This document shows, one piece after another, positions 1 through 11,263 of a stretch of 64,000 nt of DNA (its first letter is position 1; each line of letters opens with the position of its first letter). Below the pieces are notes generated by a model that made no database searches, was not told the origin of the DNA, and worked only from the letters and a program-made list of their open reading frames with translations. The DNA is from Lantana camara (taxonomy: Eukaryota > Streptophyta > Magnoliopsida > Lamiales > Verbenaceae), in contig CM074859.1 of the NCBI GenBank assembly GCA_037501455.1, positions 92,400,894 to 92,464,893 of the forward strand, given 5' to 3'. Both the position numbers and the translations under genes were made by a program.

Positions 1-422
1 TCCGAATGACGTTACCGTTGAACGAGCGCGCTTGTACCCGTTAATTTTTAGGACTTGCAGGCGATCCCGTTTCGAGCGCAAGGTGTTGTGACAAACGACC
101 AAGGCCTACTAGGATTTTCCTTGCATTTTTTCTCCGATCCATCAGGTTGGTTGTGAGCGTTACCAGACTATCCTTATGAGGGCGTCCCCCCACGTGGAAT
201 AGAGCGCTGGCAAGCGTAACCCATGTGCAATAACATCGTACGTATTGGAATGGATTGCCAACCATGCTCGGGGAAATGAGGGACGTGTGTCTTATCCATT
301 TGCGTAATTTAAAAGCAGTAGTATAGAAATATTCAAGAGAATGTATTGTAACTTACTTGAGATTTGAAGTAGTACATAGAACCCATTAGTGGGATTGTTA
401 CATCATCATTTCTAGAGAGCTT
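1..422 (-). other. T1 region between pol stop and 3' LTR
   Basis: This stretch follows the pol stop codon of T1 in element orientation. I find no recognisable coding sequence; a 74-codon minus-strand ORF at 41-265 resembles nothing I know. GAGCG/CGCTC-rich wording matches the T1 LTR style, but no LTR end, primer site or clear polypurine tract is visible. Confidence 0.5.
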
Positions 423-1881
423 TTAAACATAAAACCTCCGGAGGTTACATGCGTTCCAAGGGCAAGGCAAGCGCTCGCCTTGAAGTGTCTCCAGGGTGTA
501 AGTGTTGTTAGCTCTGATTTGTATGACTTTGAACGGCCCTTCCCAGTTGGGGTCTAATTTCCCCACATGCTTGGATACTTCTACTTTCTTCAAGACCAAG
601 TCTCCCAGTTGGAAAGTTCTTTCTTTTACACTTGTCATATTGTTGTGCTACAGCTGCCTTGTATCTGTGTATTTTTGCCCACGCATTGTCTCTTTTTTCC
701 TCCAGTAAGTCCAACTCTAAGCCTCTGTTAACTTCGTTAGTTTGAGGCTCGAAGTAAGTTACACGAGCGGATTCATGTACAATTTCTGCTGGTATCATTG
801 CTTCAGACACATATACGAGTGCAAGAGGTGTCTCGCCAGTGGCCGCTCGTGGAGTAGTGCGATAAGCCCAGAGTGCCCCTTGCAATTCTTCTGCCCATTC
901 ACTCTTTTTGCTTTCCAGCATTGTTTTCAGATGCTGCAGAATGACCCTGTTGGTGACTTCTGCCTCTCCATTGGCCTGGGGATGGCCCACGAAGGTGAAA
1001 CGTTGTTCAATCCCTAACTCTGAACACCATTCTCGTGTGTCAGCTGCTATGAAATGGGATCCATTTTCTAAAATGAGCACCCTCGGTATACCGTACCTGC
1101 AGATAATGTTTTTCCAAATGAAGTCCCTCACGACCCTGAAGGTAATTTTTGCCACGGCTTCAGCGTCGACCCATTTGGTAAAATAATCGACAGCTAAAAT
1201 GACAAACTTCTTCTGTCCGACCGCGATGGGCAAGGGGCCTACGATGTCGATTCCCCACTGGTCAAAGGGCCATGAGACATCTATAGGGATCATTTGAGCG
1301 GCTGGCAGTTGAGGGAGGTTAGAATGGAATTGACACTTAGGGCATTTTCTGGAAAACTCAATAGCGTCTTGGAGAACTGTGGGCCAATAAAACCCACTCC
1401 TCAGGACCTTCTTCGCAAGGTTACGCCCTCCTGAATGGTTCCCACAACTTCCATTGTGAATAAGTTCGAGCGTTTCTTTTGCTTGCGAGGGCCTTAGACA
1501 TCTCATCGGAGGTCCTTGAAATGACTTCTTAAATAATCTTCCTTCAGATTCTATAGAAAACCGAGGGGCCTTGTTTCTAATTTTCTGAGCCTCCACCTTG
1601 TCAGTGGGACAAACACCGTCTTTAAGAAATCTGATAATATCGTCAAGCCAGCAAGGCTCGTGTGGATCAATCATAGCGACCATCTCCCTGGCGATTCTCT
1701 CCTTGATCAAAGGATCTTCAGTTCTAAGGAACGTGACAGAACGCTGAGAGGTACCTTCCAACGCCGAAGCAAATTTTGTTAGAGTGTCAGCACGCTCGTT
1801 TTCTACCCGTGGGACCTGAAGTAGATGGAATTCTTTGAACTTCCCAATAATTTCCCTGGCTTTGCTCAAATACTGCACCAT
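423..1881 (-). pseudogene. T1 pol 3' part: end of second RNase H, integrase (frameshifted)
   Basis: Integrase inserts element cDNA into host DNA. The translation begins with the tail of the second RNase H (ADTLTKFAS). It continues with the integrase HHCC zinc region (H-H around NGSCGNHSGG, then CPKC) and the core: first Asp in WGIDIVGPLP, third residue Glu in QANGEAEVTN. The second catalytic Asp, expected in a S/D-N-G motif, is replaced by Glu (LENGSHF), so catalysis is doubtful. A frame change near 635 splits off the C-terminal part (DLVLKKVEVSKHVGKLDPNW ... LRRFYV), which ends at 423. The neighbours are RNase H upstream and the 3' UTR downstream. Certain as a relic. Confidence 0.88.
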
Positions 1882-2638
1882 GGTGGTTTCTCAAGCCTCA
1901 TAAGTTCCTTCAATCTAGCTCACAATTAACTGTGAATCAACATAAGCGGTGATTCTGGAGGCTCCGTTCGGAAAAGCAATTTTCAATCCTTACACAAGGG
2001 CTTCATATTCTGCCTCGTTATTGGTGACTTGAAAATCCAACCTGATTGCAAAGTCTAACTCAATCCCATTGGGGTCTCTAAGGGTTACCCCCGCTCCTTC
2101 CCCTTGAGAGGTTGAGGAACCATCCGTGTGCAGGACCCATAGCCCCTCGTTCTCTGGAGTAGCAGGTTCAAAACCGAAGGGTTCAACCAGCAAATCCGCT
2201 ACAACCTGCGCTTGTATAGCGGTTCTGGGCTCGAAACTTAAGTCAAACTGACTCAACTCAATGGCCCATTTTATCAATCTTCCAGACACATCTGGTTTGG
2301 ATAACACTTGCTTCAAAGGCTGATCAGTGAGGACCGTTATTGAGTGCGCTTGAAAGTAAGGCCTCAATCGTCTTGATGAGGGCAAACACAAATTTCTCGA
2401 TTTCCAGGTACTTCTTCTCGGCCCCTTGTAATGTTTTGCTCAAATAATAAACAAGTAAGTGCTTACGTTCCCGTACAGCTATCAGTACCGCGCTCGTTGA
2501 CTCGGTTGAAATGGAGGGGTACATAAATAGCCTTTCGCCTTCAACGGGTTTGGTCAGGAGCGGAGCGCTCGAAAGGTAAGCCTTCATGTCTTGCAAAGCC
2601 TTCTCACACTCCTCAGTCCAAGCAAAATTTCGTGTGTT
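1882..2638 (-). pseudogene. T1 pol middle part: RNase H and archaeal-type second RNase H
   Basis: The first RNase H is recognised from LLVYYLSKTLQGAEKKYLEIEK and continues, after a frame change near 2380, as RLRPYFQAH ... TDQPLKQVLSKPD. The second, archaeal-type RNase H begins at WVLHTDGSST and includes VTNNEAEYEALV, with the catalytic-type Asp and Glu visible. In-frame stops are TGA at 2639-2641 (boundary with the RT block), TAA at 1990-1992, TAG at 1915-1917 and TGA at 1891-1893. Several fit Gln or Arg codons turned into stops by C-to-T change. RNase H removes the RNA template during reverse transcription; the extra domain defines Tat elements. Confidence 0.85.
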
Positions 2639-4858
2639 TCACAAAATTTTGAAGAAAGGAAGGTTTCTGTCTGCCGAGCGTGAAATGAACCTGTTCAGGA
2701 AAATGATTTTTCCTACTAGCACTTGCACTTCCCGGAGATTTCGAGGGGAGGGGATCTCCAAAATAGCCTTGATTTTGTCAGGGTTGGCTTCAATCCCCCT
2801 CTGACTGACCATATAGCCTAAAAACTTCCCCCCTCGTACTCCAAAAGTACATTTTGAAGGATTTAATTTCATGCCATACTGGCGCAAAATAGAAAAAGTG
2901 CGCTTGAGATCCTCCAGATGTGAGCCTTGACGTTCGCTCTTGACAACCATATCATCTACGTAAACCTCCATGGATCCTCCAATTTCCTTTTCAAACATCT
3001 TATTGACAAGACACTGATAAGTGGCTCCAGCGTTCTTGAGTCCAAAAGGCATGAGTAAGAAGCAATATACCCCTAAATGAACAACAAATGAAGTTTTGGG
3101 GCTATCCTCTGGGGCCATAAAGATTTGATAGTACCCCTGAAAGGCGTCCATCATGCTCATGAGTTCACATCCGGCAGTCGAATCCACCAATTGGTCTATC
3201 CTGGGTAATGGATATGGATCCTTAGGGCAAGCCTTGTTAAGATCAGTAAAGTCATTGCACATGCGCCATTTATTTGCGCTCTTGGGCACTAATACCACGT
3301 TACACAGCCACTCTGGGTATAAGATGGGCTCAATGTACTGGGCCTCTAAAAGCTTGTTAACTTCTTCCTCAATGACTTTCTTCCGAAAACCGTGTATATC
3401 CCGTTTCTTCTGCTTTATGGGTTTAAACGAGGGATCCACATTGAGTCTGTGGACTATGACACTCGGGTCAATCCCTATAAGGTCAGATGCTTTCCATGCA
3501 AAAACGTCAATGTTTTTTCTGAGGAAGTTAATCATCATAATCTGCGAGGGTCCAAAGAGGTTGGACCCAATCTGAGTAGTTTTATCCTTGTTCCCTGGTT
3601 TTAGCTCAATAGTAAGGAATTTTTCTGAGGGCTCAATCCTCACTTCTGAGCGGGGAAGCTCAAGCGCCCTTTTCTTTCCTGTCAAACATCCATCATTAAG
3701 GGGCTCGTCACCCTCACGCTCATCCCCCTCAGAGGAGGATTCTTCTACTGTCCCAAGCGGAGCATTTTCGAGAGAGCCCTTGGCGCTGGGATCCTTATTC
3801 TTGTTCTTTTTCTTGTTCAACTTGGCTCTCTTGCGCACGGGACCATCCTCGTGCAAATTGGGAAAATCAACGGATTTCTTGGTGGACCCAATCTGAAGAG
3901 CTTTCTCTGCTTTAGGCTTTCTGAGGGATAGCATGTAGCATTCCCAGGCCTCTCGTATGTTGCACAAGACTTCTCCGACACCCTCGGGGGTAGGAAATTT
4001 GATTTTCTGGTGGTAAGTGGAGATAATTGCTTTGAAATCCATGAGAGCCGGCCTCTCGATTATGATGTTATATGGGATATCAATCTTCACCACCGCGTAG
4101 GTGAGCGTTTTCCGCTGTGGGGCTCGGCCGAATGAAGTGGCCAAACGAATTTGCCCTCGGGGGACAACCTCCGAACCTCCAAAGCCAATGAGGGCTGTTT
4201 TGAGGGGTTCGAGCGGGATGGTGGTAACATTCATCTTTTGGAACGTGGTGTAGGGAAAAACGTTAACAGAGCTTCCACTATCCACTAACACCCTCTTTAC
4301 AATGTGATTGTGGACGTCCAAGCTAACCACCATGGGGCAGTCAGAGGTTTCACTGACCCCATGGGGTGTTACAATATGTTCCAAATCACTATCAGTAAAC
4401 CCTATCACATCATTCTCTTTCAAGCGTTGATCATTTGCCTTCTGGATGGCGTAGACTGATTTGGGCGCTGAGGGGCGTTGATCATAACTCCGGACATACC
4501 GTCGACTGGCAGCGTTGGAATCTCCACCGGAGGAACCTCCTGCTATCATTTTGATGACTACAAAAGGGGTATTTTCTTGCTCAAGAGCCTTTCCTTTGTT
4601 ACGATGGCTGCTCTCAGGTGGGCCTCTCCCTCGCGGGCTCCTTGAACGCGACGGGCTCCTCCTCCTCTCTCTTGAACGATCATGACAACGCTCGTCATAG
4701 CGCTCCAATATCTTCACAAGTTCTTTCAAATGGTCCCCCGCGACAAGCCTCTGAATTTCCACCTCCAGTTGGTGGAATTCATCCGTATCGTGCCCCTTTT
4801 GCTTGTGGAAAGCACAGTATTTGTTCGAGCGCCTCAATGAGTTCGGCCTCGTAAGCAC
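2639..4858 (-). pseudogene. T1 pol 5' part: gag C-terminus, aspartic protease, reverse transcriptase
   Basis: This 739-codon open block is the best preserved part of T1. It starts with a Cys-His segment (CAFHKQKGHDTDEF, one expected Cys replaced), then an Arg/Ser-rich linker. The protease carries DSGSSVNVF around residue 190. The RT follows, with CNDFTDLNKACPKDPYPLP, motif A MMDAFQGYYQI, MPFGLKNAGATYQ and the YVDDM box intact. It ends in FFKIL at a TGA (2639-2641) just before RNase H. The RT catalytic residues look intact, but neighbouring domains are broken. It reads in a different frame from the upstream gag because of the local duplication at 4839-4905. Confidence 0.9.
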
Positions 4859-6537
4859 AGTTTTTTGTCAGACAAAGCGTAAACCTCCGAGTTCGGCCTC
4901 GTAAGTGGGATGCGTTCGAAACGACGAGAGGGCGGGGGCGATTTCTTGTGCTCCTTCCTGATAACATCTTCTCGACCTCGTTCCTGGTGACGTTCGTGTC
5001 TTACTGGGCTGTGATGCCGGGGCCCATTCGTCCCATACATATCTTCGAGCGCGAAGAACGGCTCGGTAACTTCTCTTAAGGCCATGAGGGTTCCTGGCCT
5101 TCTCTCCACTATGGCATCGACAAACTTTTTGCTCACGTATTGCTTGTGATCCACAGCCTTGAAAAGCACTGGGATCAAGAAATCCATGGAAGGTCTCTCC
5201 ACTTGCAAGATTTCCTTGTTAAAACGAGCGAAGAATGAGCGAAGAGATTCATTCTTGCCTTGCACTATATTGTAAAGTGCCGTGGGCGCAGTGACGGGGG
5301 CCTTCAAAGAGTTGAAGTGGTTTAGGAAAGCGTTGGCCAACTCTTCATATGAATGTATCGAGCATGGCGGCAGCCGCTTATACCATTCCTGAGCCATTCC
5401 TACTAGGGAAGTGACAAAGACTTTGGCCCAGTAGTGGCTCGAATGTTCTTACAAGTGCATCAGATGTAAGAAATGATCCAGGTGTTCCGCCGGATCTGTT
5501 GTCCCGTCATAACGGTTGACGGAAGTGGGGATTTTGGTCATTCCTGCTTAGGACAATAAAACTTCTTCCACGAGGGGGGAGCCCCTCACCAGCGGATGAT
5601 ATTCGTACGTACAAAAGTTCTCTTCCTGCTCCTTGCGGTGGGGGACCCGTGGCTAGCGGTCTTTGGGACGAGCGTCTCTGGCATCGGCTCGTTCATCCCT
5701 GCTGTGGGAGATCTGAGACCGCGCTCGAGAGAGCTGTCCAACCATATCCTTTATCCCCTGCAGCTGGTCTTGCACAGCCGCGAGGAGGTTAGGATTTCCA
5801 TCTCCTTCTTTATCCCCTTGTTTTGTGGCTCGGGAGGCCCTTTTGGAGGCATGAGAGTCTCCTTCATCTTCGTTGACTCTTTCCGTGGGCTCTTTGCCCC
5901 TGTCCACGTGGGGACGCTCATTTTCGCCTTGGTTGGGCGTCTCTCTGGTGGGCGGGGGCCGTGGTTGAGCCCTTAGGACGACCTGAGCCTCCCTAAGCGG
6001 ATAGGTCTGTAGTCCGCCCAAAGGAGCGGCGACTCGAGTGGCCTGCCCAAAGGGAAAATACATGGAATGAAATCTCTCCCATGCCCCCTGGGCTGCCTGA
6101 ACCTCGTACTGGGCGTAAAGAGCCCTCAACTGCTGGGGGGTTAGAGGGGGTAACTCCACCTCTTCAATCTCCCTGGGGATCACCACCGGGAGCTGGATCT
6201 AGCCGGCATGGTAGGGTTGAATCCGAGGCATCACGACGGTGGGGGTAAGCTTGTATCCGGGAGGCGGCATCATATAGTGTTGCCCTCCCGTATTAGCATG
6301 AGGGTGAACCTACTGGTTCTGGGGAGGCTGTGGAAGAGTGGGGAGGGAAGCACCTCCGACGGTGCTAGAAACTGGTGGTGCCTGTGGTGCTGGCGGCGGA
6401 ATCATAGGATCTGTCGGCGGAGACACTCCTCCTACCGGTGGTGCTCCACCAATAATGCCAGATGGGATGGTGGTGGTATTGGCATCATGGGGACAATCCT
6501 CTCCTCCTCCCGCAGCTCCTGACCTTGTAGTTACCAT
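4834..6537 (-). pseudogene. T1 gag (multiple in-frame stops)
   Basis: Gag forms the virus-like particle and packages element RNA. The start is taken at 6537-6535, giving MVTTRSGAAGGG, a common opening for Tat gag, just downstream of the primer site. Pro-rich and Gln/Arg-rich segments follow, then the conserved capsid-like block (QEWYKRLPPCSIHSYEELA, LRSFFARFNKEILQVE). One frame holds throughout but is broken by TAG at 6310-6312, TAG at 6199-6201, TAG at 5653-5655, TAA at 5548-5550 and TAA at 5449-5451. It ends in the duplicated segment near 4839, where the frame changes into pol. Confidence 0.85.
4839..4905. repeat. Short direct duplication at T1 gag/pol junction
   Basis: The 17-mer GAGTTCGGCCTCGTAAG occurs at 4839-4855 and again at 4889-4905, an offset of 50 bases. 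On the coding strand both copies encode LTRPNS, once at the end of the gag frame and once at the start of the pol frame. As 50 is not a multiple of three, the duplication itself explains the frame change. Confidence 0.85.
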
Positions 6538-6601
6538 GGTTGAGAAGATATTGGGTGTTTGTTTTTGAACTAGCAGAAAGAGAGAAATGTGCTGAGAGCT
6601 G

Positions 6602-6621
6602 GTTTCCCACAGACAGCGCAA
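6602..6621 (-). promoter_or_regulatory. T1 primer binding site
   Basis: On the minus strand the bases just downstream of the LTR read TGCGCTGTCTGTGGGAAACC. This is a decayed form of the TGGCGCCGTCTGTGGGAA-type primer site usual for Tat elements. It lies five bases inside the LTR border at 6626, which fixes the end of the 5' LTR. Confidence 0.7.
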
Positions 6622-6625
6622 AAAA

Positions 6626-7451
6626 TGATGGGTCTGAATATGGGGTACAGTGTCCAATCACTTTAGAATTTGTTTAGGTGAGGAAACCAGTTGATGATCG
6701 CCGGGAAAGATGGGGGTTCTACCTGCTAGGACAAACACAAAGACAAAGTCAGAAGGCCAAGCTGGGGGAACTAGGGGTGATTCCCAGTTTGGCTCTCCGA
6801 CGCTCAAGTCAGATGAAGATCTGAAAGAGAATATGCTAAGTATTGAGTTGCAGTAATGAAAGTTGCTTACAGTGAAGGAGATGAACTCGCGTATTTATAG
6901 TTGAGGGTCAGGGACCCTTTGGTCATTTGCACCGTGTGGTCCTGGCCGAATGTTGCCCTTACACGTGGCGTTGCGAGAGAGAAACATAGGAGGAATCTTC
7001 TACAAAAGCTGGTGGAAGTTAGTGTTGGCAACAGTGGCAAGTGCGCGGGCATGTATGGGGTGTCAGAGAGCCGTTCCAGGGGTTGGTAACGAGGGCTTAA
7101 GAGCACGCTCGTCTCAACCAAGAGCCTTGGAGACCAAGGAAATCCGCTAGGGGATGAAGGCCAAGACTCATAAAATGAGGGGGAGTGAAAGTTTCCCTGA
7201 ATGAGTGTACCGCTCGAAGAGGGCTTTCTTAACTGGTTGGAGCCTTAGCCATGTAATATGAATCGCGCTCGTTAGAGAGCGGCGATGTTGATCACGTGCA
7301 CGCGTAGCAGAGATGACACATGTCCTTGAGGGATGCTGACGCTTGAGGGGTCCGAGCGCTAGTGTATAATTACCTTAATCACAAGAGGACAAGTGTCGTC
7401 ATCTTGAGTTGCCACATGTCCAAACGTGGGACGAGCGTATTTTGTCCCCAT

Positions 7452-7453
<2 letters not shown>
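6626..7453 (-). repeat. T1 5' LTR
   Basis: The LTR is 828 bp, opens with TGATGGG and closes with CCCATCA, a perfect 7-bp terminal inverted repeat of the TG...CA type. One end abuts the primer site; the other abuts a TA repeat, which hides any target duplication. It is rich in CGCTCG/CGAGCG. A TATA box lies in the middle (6891-6900). The matching 3' LTR is not in the window. Confidence 0.85.
6891..6900 (-). promoter_or_regulatory. TATA box of T1 LTR
   Basis: The minus strand reads CTATAAATAC about 265 bases before the primer-site end of the LTR. This is a good plant TATA element and implies a transcript start near 6860. The call rests on motif and position only. Confidence 0.55.
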
Positions 7454-7493
<40 letters not shown>

Positions 7494-7538
7494 CGTATAT
7501 ATAATACTATAATATAATATATATATATTATATATACG

Positions 7539-7583
<45 letters not shown>
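7454..7583. repeat. TA microsatellite with long palindrome
   Basis: Two (TA)n tracts flank the perfect inverted repeat TTAAACGTATATATAAT (7489-7505) and its complement (7527-7543). Since TA tracts are self-complementary, the whole segment can pair as one long hairpin or cruciform. It directly abuts the T1 LTR. Confidence 0.85.
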
Positions 7584-7589
<6 letters not shown>

Positions 7590-8333
7590 TATAAAATATT
7601 ATTTGTAATATTTTATAAAATATTTATAAAATATTTATATATTATATATTATAAAATATTATATATACAAATATATATATATATAATACGTATAGTATAA
7701 GTAAAAAGTAATTTTTTAAGAAAATAGGGTAAAAAGTAACTTTTTTAACGGTCAAACCGTTATCTTGGACGGAAATGGGTCAATGAGACCAAAAATGAGA
7801 CAAATGCCACTTTATGGGACCAAAAATGAGACACCGACCACTCTTGGGACCAAACCCGTATATGGCTCACTTTACGGGACGTTTTTGATAATTTGCTCTT
7901 ATTTTTATAATAAAATAGTATATAAAATAAAGATTATCCAATCATATCTTTTTTATTTAATTAAAATTTTTAAAAAGCCCACAAAATTTCACATCATCAA
8001 AATGTACAATAAGAAGTCAAACCTGGTTTTCAAATATATAATAGTATATATATATTAACAAATTACAAATATATAATCATATATTAGTATACATAATAAA
8101 TGCTTCTCTAAATCACATACTTGTAGTAGATAAATTGATTTTAATAAAAACATGTGTAGATTTTGATAAATTAACACATGAATTCATCATATAAATGTAA
8201 TTTTGAGCGAGATATAAATAATGCAATACATACAAAAAAACATTAATATAATCAATCCTTATATTAATGGTATATTTTCACTAACTAAAAATATTTTTGG
8301 ATCCTATTATATATTTTCCATAAAGAAATAGAG
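7584..8333. other. AT-rich spacer, no gene found
   Basis: AT-rich sequence without a credible coding region. At 7765-7860 a short phrase GACCAAAAATGAGACA is repeated (near 7788 and 7818), with a further GGGACCAAA copy near 7848, giving a loose tandem pattern. A 97-codon ORF at 7765-8058 overlaps this repeat and ends in low-complexity AT sequence, so I do not treat it as a gene. Confidence 0.5.
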
Positions 8334-8904
8334 TGTTCGATATTAATCGAGCCAAATTTCTGATGACGGATCGATACGGATCTCTGGCCCGAACACTTGA
8401 ATTTGTTGATAGGGGAGTCGCCGATCCTCGCTCGAAATTTGAGGAAAGTGAAAGGAGGGGCGAGCTCGAGGCCAACTCGGGGAAGATGGGGGTGATACTT
8501 GGGTTGACACTCCGATGCTCAAGTCAGTTATCGAGTGGGAGAGATCGAGTTTGCAGTGTAATAAATACGGTAGGTGAAAAACTTACTTGTGGTATAAATG
8601 CGGGCATTTTTGTAGGGTAAAGACAGAGAAAGACTTCCATCGACGTGCCGGCACCTCAAGCTGACAGGTGTCCCATTATCACCAATATTTAATGCGTGGT
8701 CGGTCACTTACCTTGAAGAGGGATAGTGGGTTGACCAGCTATGTTTTCGGAATGGGTCGAGGCACCTGGGTCGAGGGTTATGATTGGTCCACGTGGGATA
8801 GCGGGTCCAGACCACGTCATAAGCCCCCCGAAATGTCGTCTGCTAGGGCAGACATGGAGGTGATGTTTCATCTCCCGAGGAGGGACCCATTGTAATCCTG
8901 ACGA
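8334..8904 (-). repeat. Partial Tat-type LTR
   Basis: The segment shares with the T1 LTR the block around CACTCCGATGCTCAAGTCA (8504-8522; CTCCGACGCTCAAGTCA in T1) at a similar distance from a TG start (8334). It shares TTTAATGCGTGGTCG with the T2 LTR-like block near 44811. The right part is lost: family A gag sequence begins abruptly at about 8905. It may be the 3' LTR of T2 cut off by the family A array, but it is much more diverged from the T2 5' end than sister LTRs should be. A separate Tat insertion is equally possible. Confidence 0.5.
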
Positions 8905-9360
8905 ATATTATCCCGACGCCCTTGTATATAGTTTCGGACTTTAGGGTAATCCATGTCGGCTCCCGAACTCTCAAGTTCCAATATAAGATCGTCCAACATC
9001 TTCAATTCTTGTTCGTGATCCAAAATTTCTCGAAGTCTTTTAACCATCACACTTGGAGGAAGGTATTTATAGCAGAATTCTCGAATGAATTTCTCCCACG
9101 TCAATTCTTCTCCGGATTCTTCCAATTTTGTTACCATTTCTTTAAGCCACCTTGAGGCTTGGCCTCGAAGTAAACAGGAAGCACAAATCATCATCTCTTA
9201 TGACGTCCGTGAAAGTATTTCCCAAATCCAAGTAATCTCGGAAATCCATTTCTCGGCCTCGACATCGTTACCTCCAAACCACTTCGGTGGATCAAACTCT
9301 TAAAACTTCTTGTAGACCGATGTTAGTCATTTCTCATATCCGTCTTTTGATGGCATATGT
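8905..9360 (-). pseudogene. A2: truncated family A gag
   Basis: Minus-strand gag fragment with LLRGQASRWLKEMVTKLEES and FIREFCYKYLPPSVMVKRLRE, nearly identical to the A1 gag at 20014-20613. It stops at about 8905, where Tat-type LTR sequence begins, so the gag C-terminus, zinc knuckles and everything beyond are missing. It lies downstream of the primer site at 9571-9582, in the expected position for the interior of an element whose 5' LTR is 9591-18104. Confidence 0.85.
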
Positions 9361-9570
9361 TGATGTTGAGACGCAATCCAGAAATAAGAAAATTTATTCC
9401 AAAATATCGATGCTTGCGGGGTTTAGTGCATGTTCATGTGAACTATTTACATAAATAATGCAAATAATGCACATAAATGATAAAAGTGAATGCAAACAAG
9501 CACATAATCCTAAGCCGAACGACCTAGACAGACCCGACACGACGATAGAGCTCCAGTTTCGAAACCAGGA

Positions 9571-9582
9571 GCTCTGATACCA
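9571..9582 (-). promoter_or_regulatory. A2 primer binding site (initiator tRNA-Met)
   Basis: The minus strand reads TGGTATCAGAGC, a perfect match to the common initiator-Met primer site, eight bases from the LTR border at 9591. Confidence 0.85.
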
Positions 9583-10247
9583 CTTTAGGATGTTACGAAA
9601 TGGGAACTCCGCACACGTATCAAAGTACGGCGAACAGGAGATAAACAAAATCTCTCCTATGCTAGGCGGTCTAGATCCTAATACAGAGTGCGCAATAAAA
9701 GCAAATAACGAATGCGGAAGCACCAGGATACAAAATGCAAACATACATACTCGAAACATAAACAAGATATATAAAATTTGGTGAGTCATGTTATACAAAC
9801 ACTTACAAGTTTGAATTAAAAACATAACTTACACATATATCCTTGAATTCAATTTATATTAGCATATACATAATTACCAAAAGCTTAAAAGTGCAAAATA
9901 ACTAAGTGAAGTACATGAGACTCGCTACAAACTCCAAGACTCGAAAGAGAACCACCGCCTAGCACAAACTCTCCAAACGGGTACCTTCAACTCAAAGAAC
10001 AAAAGGAGAAAAGAAAACAATGAGGAGGGGTCAGTCTTAAAGACTGGTGAGGGGGTTAACACATACACAGGTACATATACGTAAGAGCATAGCATATTTA
10101 AAATTAAAGAGTTTGTAGCACCCGGAACGCCAAGATGCCACACCCCCGCACTATAGCTCAGTCCACATACGAAATGGATAGTCCGTACATGAACTAAGAC
10201 TATAGTGAACGGGTGACAAGAGAAAAGAAACACTAGCTAGGCGGGAC

Positions 10248-11263
10248 TAGGGATGTAAACGAGACGAGCCCGTTCGTGAGCCTAACGAATCGAATCAATA
10301 AAGGTCTGGGTTCGAATTCGAAGAAGTCGAACCCGAACCGAACCCTAGCTCGATTCGTGGCCTTCACGAACCGAACTCGAACCCTTTCTTTTTAAAATTT
10401 GGATTCGCGAGCCGGCTCGCGAACCCATATATTTAATTAAAAAATAAAATATTTATATTTATATATATATGTATATATTTATATTCTTAATCATGTAATA
10501 TATTATATATATTTTTACTTTATATATTATTTTTTTTTTGTCAGACAACGATTACTTTATATTATATATATATATATATCTATTAAAAATTATAAATACC
10601 TATTAACTAAGGATCTAACAATTGAAAATATTAACATATTAAGTCTCAATCTTTCAAATTCTCAAAGACCCTAGTCACCCAAAACTTTTGTTCAGCCGCC
10701 CAAAGTCCTCGTTCCACCGCCCACATTGAAAACTCCATTTCTGCACTCAAGATCTGCTGCCACAAGACCACGCCACTCACTGCTCAAGAACTGTACCACC
10801 ACTTTGCAGAGTTTTCCGCCTCCCAACACGCAAGAACAACACACCACTCCTCCGCCGCCAACACCGCCTTTTCTGCCGCTGCCACTGACCCGATGCACCA
10901 CCACCACTCCGCTTGCTGGTCGCGCCACCAGTCCAGATTTCAGATCTCCGGCACACAACCAACTCCCCCGGCTACCCACCCCACAAAAACTCGGGCTTGC
11001 TGCACCAGCCCCGGACTCTGCGCCACCCACCTTCTCTCTCTTTTTTTCTCTTTTAAGTTTTTAGATCTAGATCTCTCGAACCTTCCAATCGAACTCGAGA
11101 CGAACCCGAATACGAACCCAGCTACGAACCGAACTCGAACCTATTTTTTGGAGGTTCGTCAGGCTCGAGTTTGAGTTCGGGTTCGTGAAAATAGAGACGA
11201 ACTCGAACTCGAACCTTAGAAAAAGGGTAGGGTTCGGCTCGACTCGGTTCGTTTACATCCCTA
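10248..11263. mobile_element. hAT-like MITE with 8-bp target duplication
   Basis: The ends are TAGGGATGTAAACGA and its complement (15-bp perfect terminal inverted repeat, then imperfect). They are flanked by GGCGGGAC at 10240-10247 and 11264-11271. An 8-bp duplication and this type of end fit the hAT superfamily. The subterminal parts are rich in TTCGGGTTCG-like repeats. The centre is AT-rich on the left (10400-10620) and GC/CCA-rich on the right (10680-11040). No transposase is visible, so it is non-autonomous. Confidence 0.85.
10680..11064. other. GC-rich core of the MITE, origin unknown
   Basis: About 385 bases with a composition quite unlike the AT-rich surroundings, rich in CCACC and CCGCC. 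Both strands are open for about 112 codons (plus 10726-11064, Pro/Thr-rich; minus 10692-11030, Gly/Val-rich). Neither translation resembles a family I know, and openness on both strands is expected from skewed composition. It may be captured host sequence or MITE filler. Confidence 0.35.

Larger units (their letters stand above)
1..7453 (-). mobile_element. T1: Tat-lineage Ty3/gypsy element, 3' LTR outside the window
   Basis: Reading leftwards from 7453 the order is 5' LTR, primer site, gag, protease, reverse transcriptase (RT), RNase H, second RNase H, integrase. Two RNase H domains with the second before integrase is the hallmark of the Tat clade of plant Ty3/gypsy elements. No copy of the 5' LTR sequence is found at 1-422, so the 3' LTR must lie left of the window. 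Coding is spread over three frames with several stops, so this copy is dead. The clade is confident; the exact family is not assigned. Confidence 0.88.

Noticed and set aside
3153..3896. Plus-strand ORFs of 70-140 codons in T1
   Set aside because: Shadows of the well-supported minus-strand RT and protease reading frame.
5596..5976. 126-codon plus-strand ORF in T1 gag
   Set aside because: Antisense shadow of gag; its content is the reverse strand of a recognisable gag segment.
8334..8904. Firm assignment of this LTR as the 3' LTR of T2
   Set aside because: Shares only short blocks with the T2 5' end; too diverged for sister LTRs, so left as a possibility.
10692..11064. 112-codon ORFs on both strands of the MITE core as genes
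   Set aside because: Open on both strands because of skewed GC-rich composition; Pro/Thr- or Gly/Val-rich with no recognisable domain.
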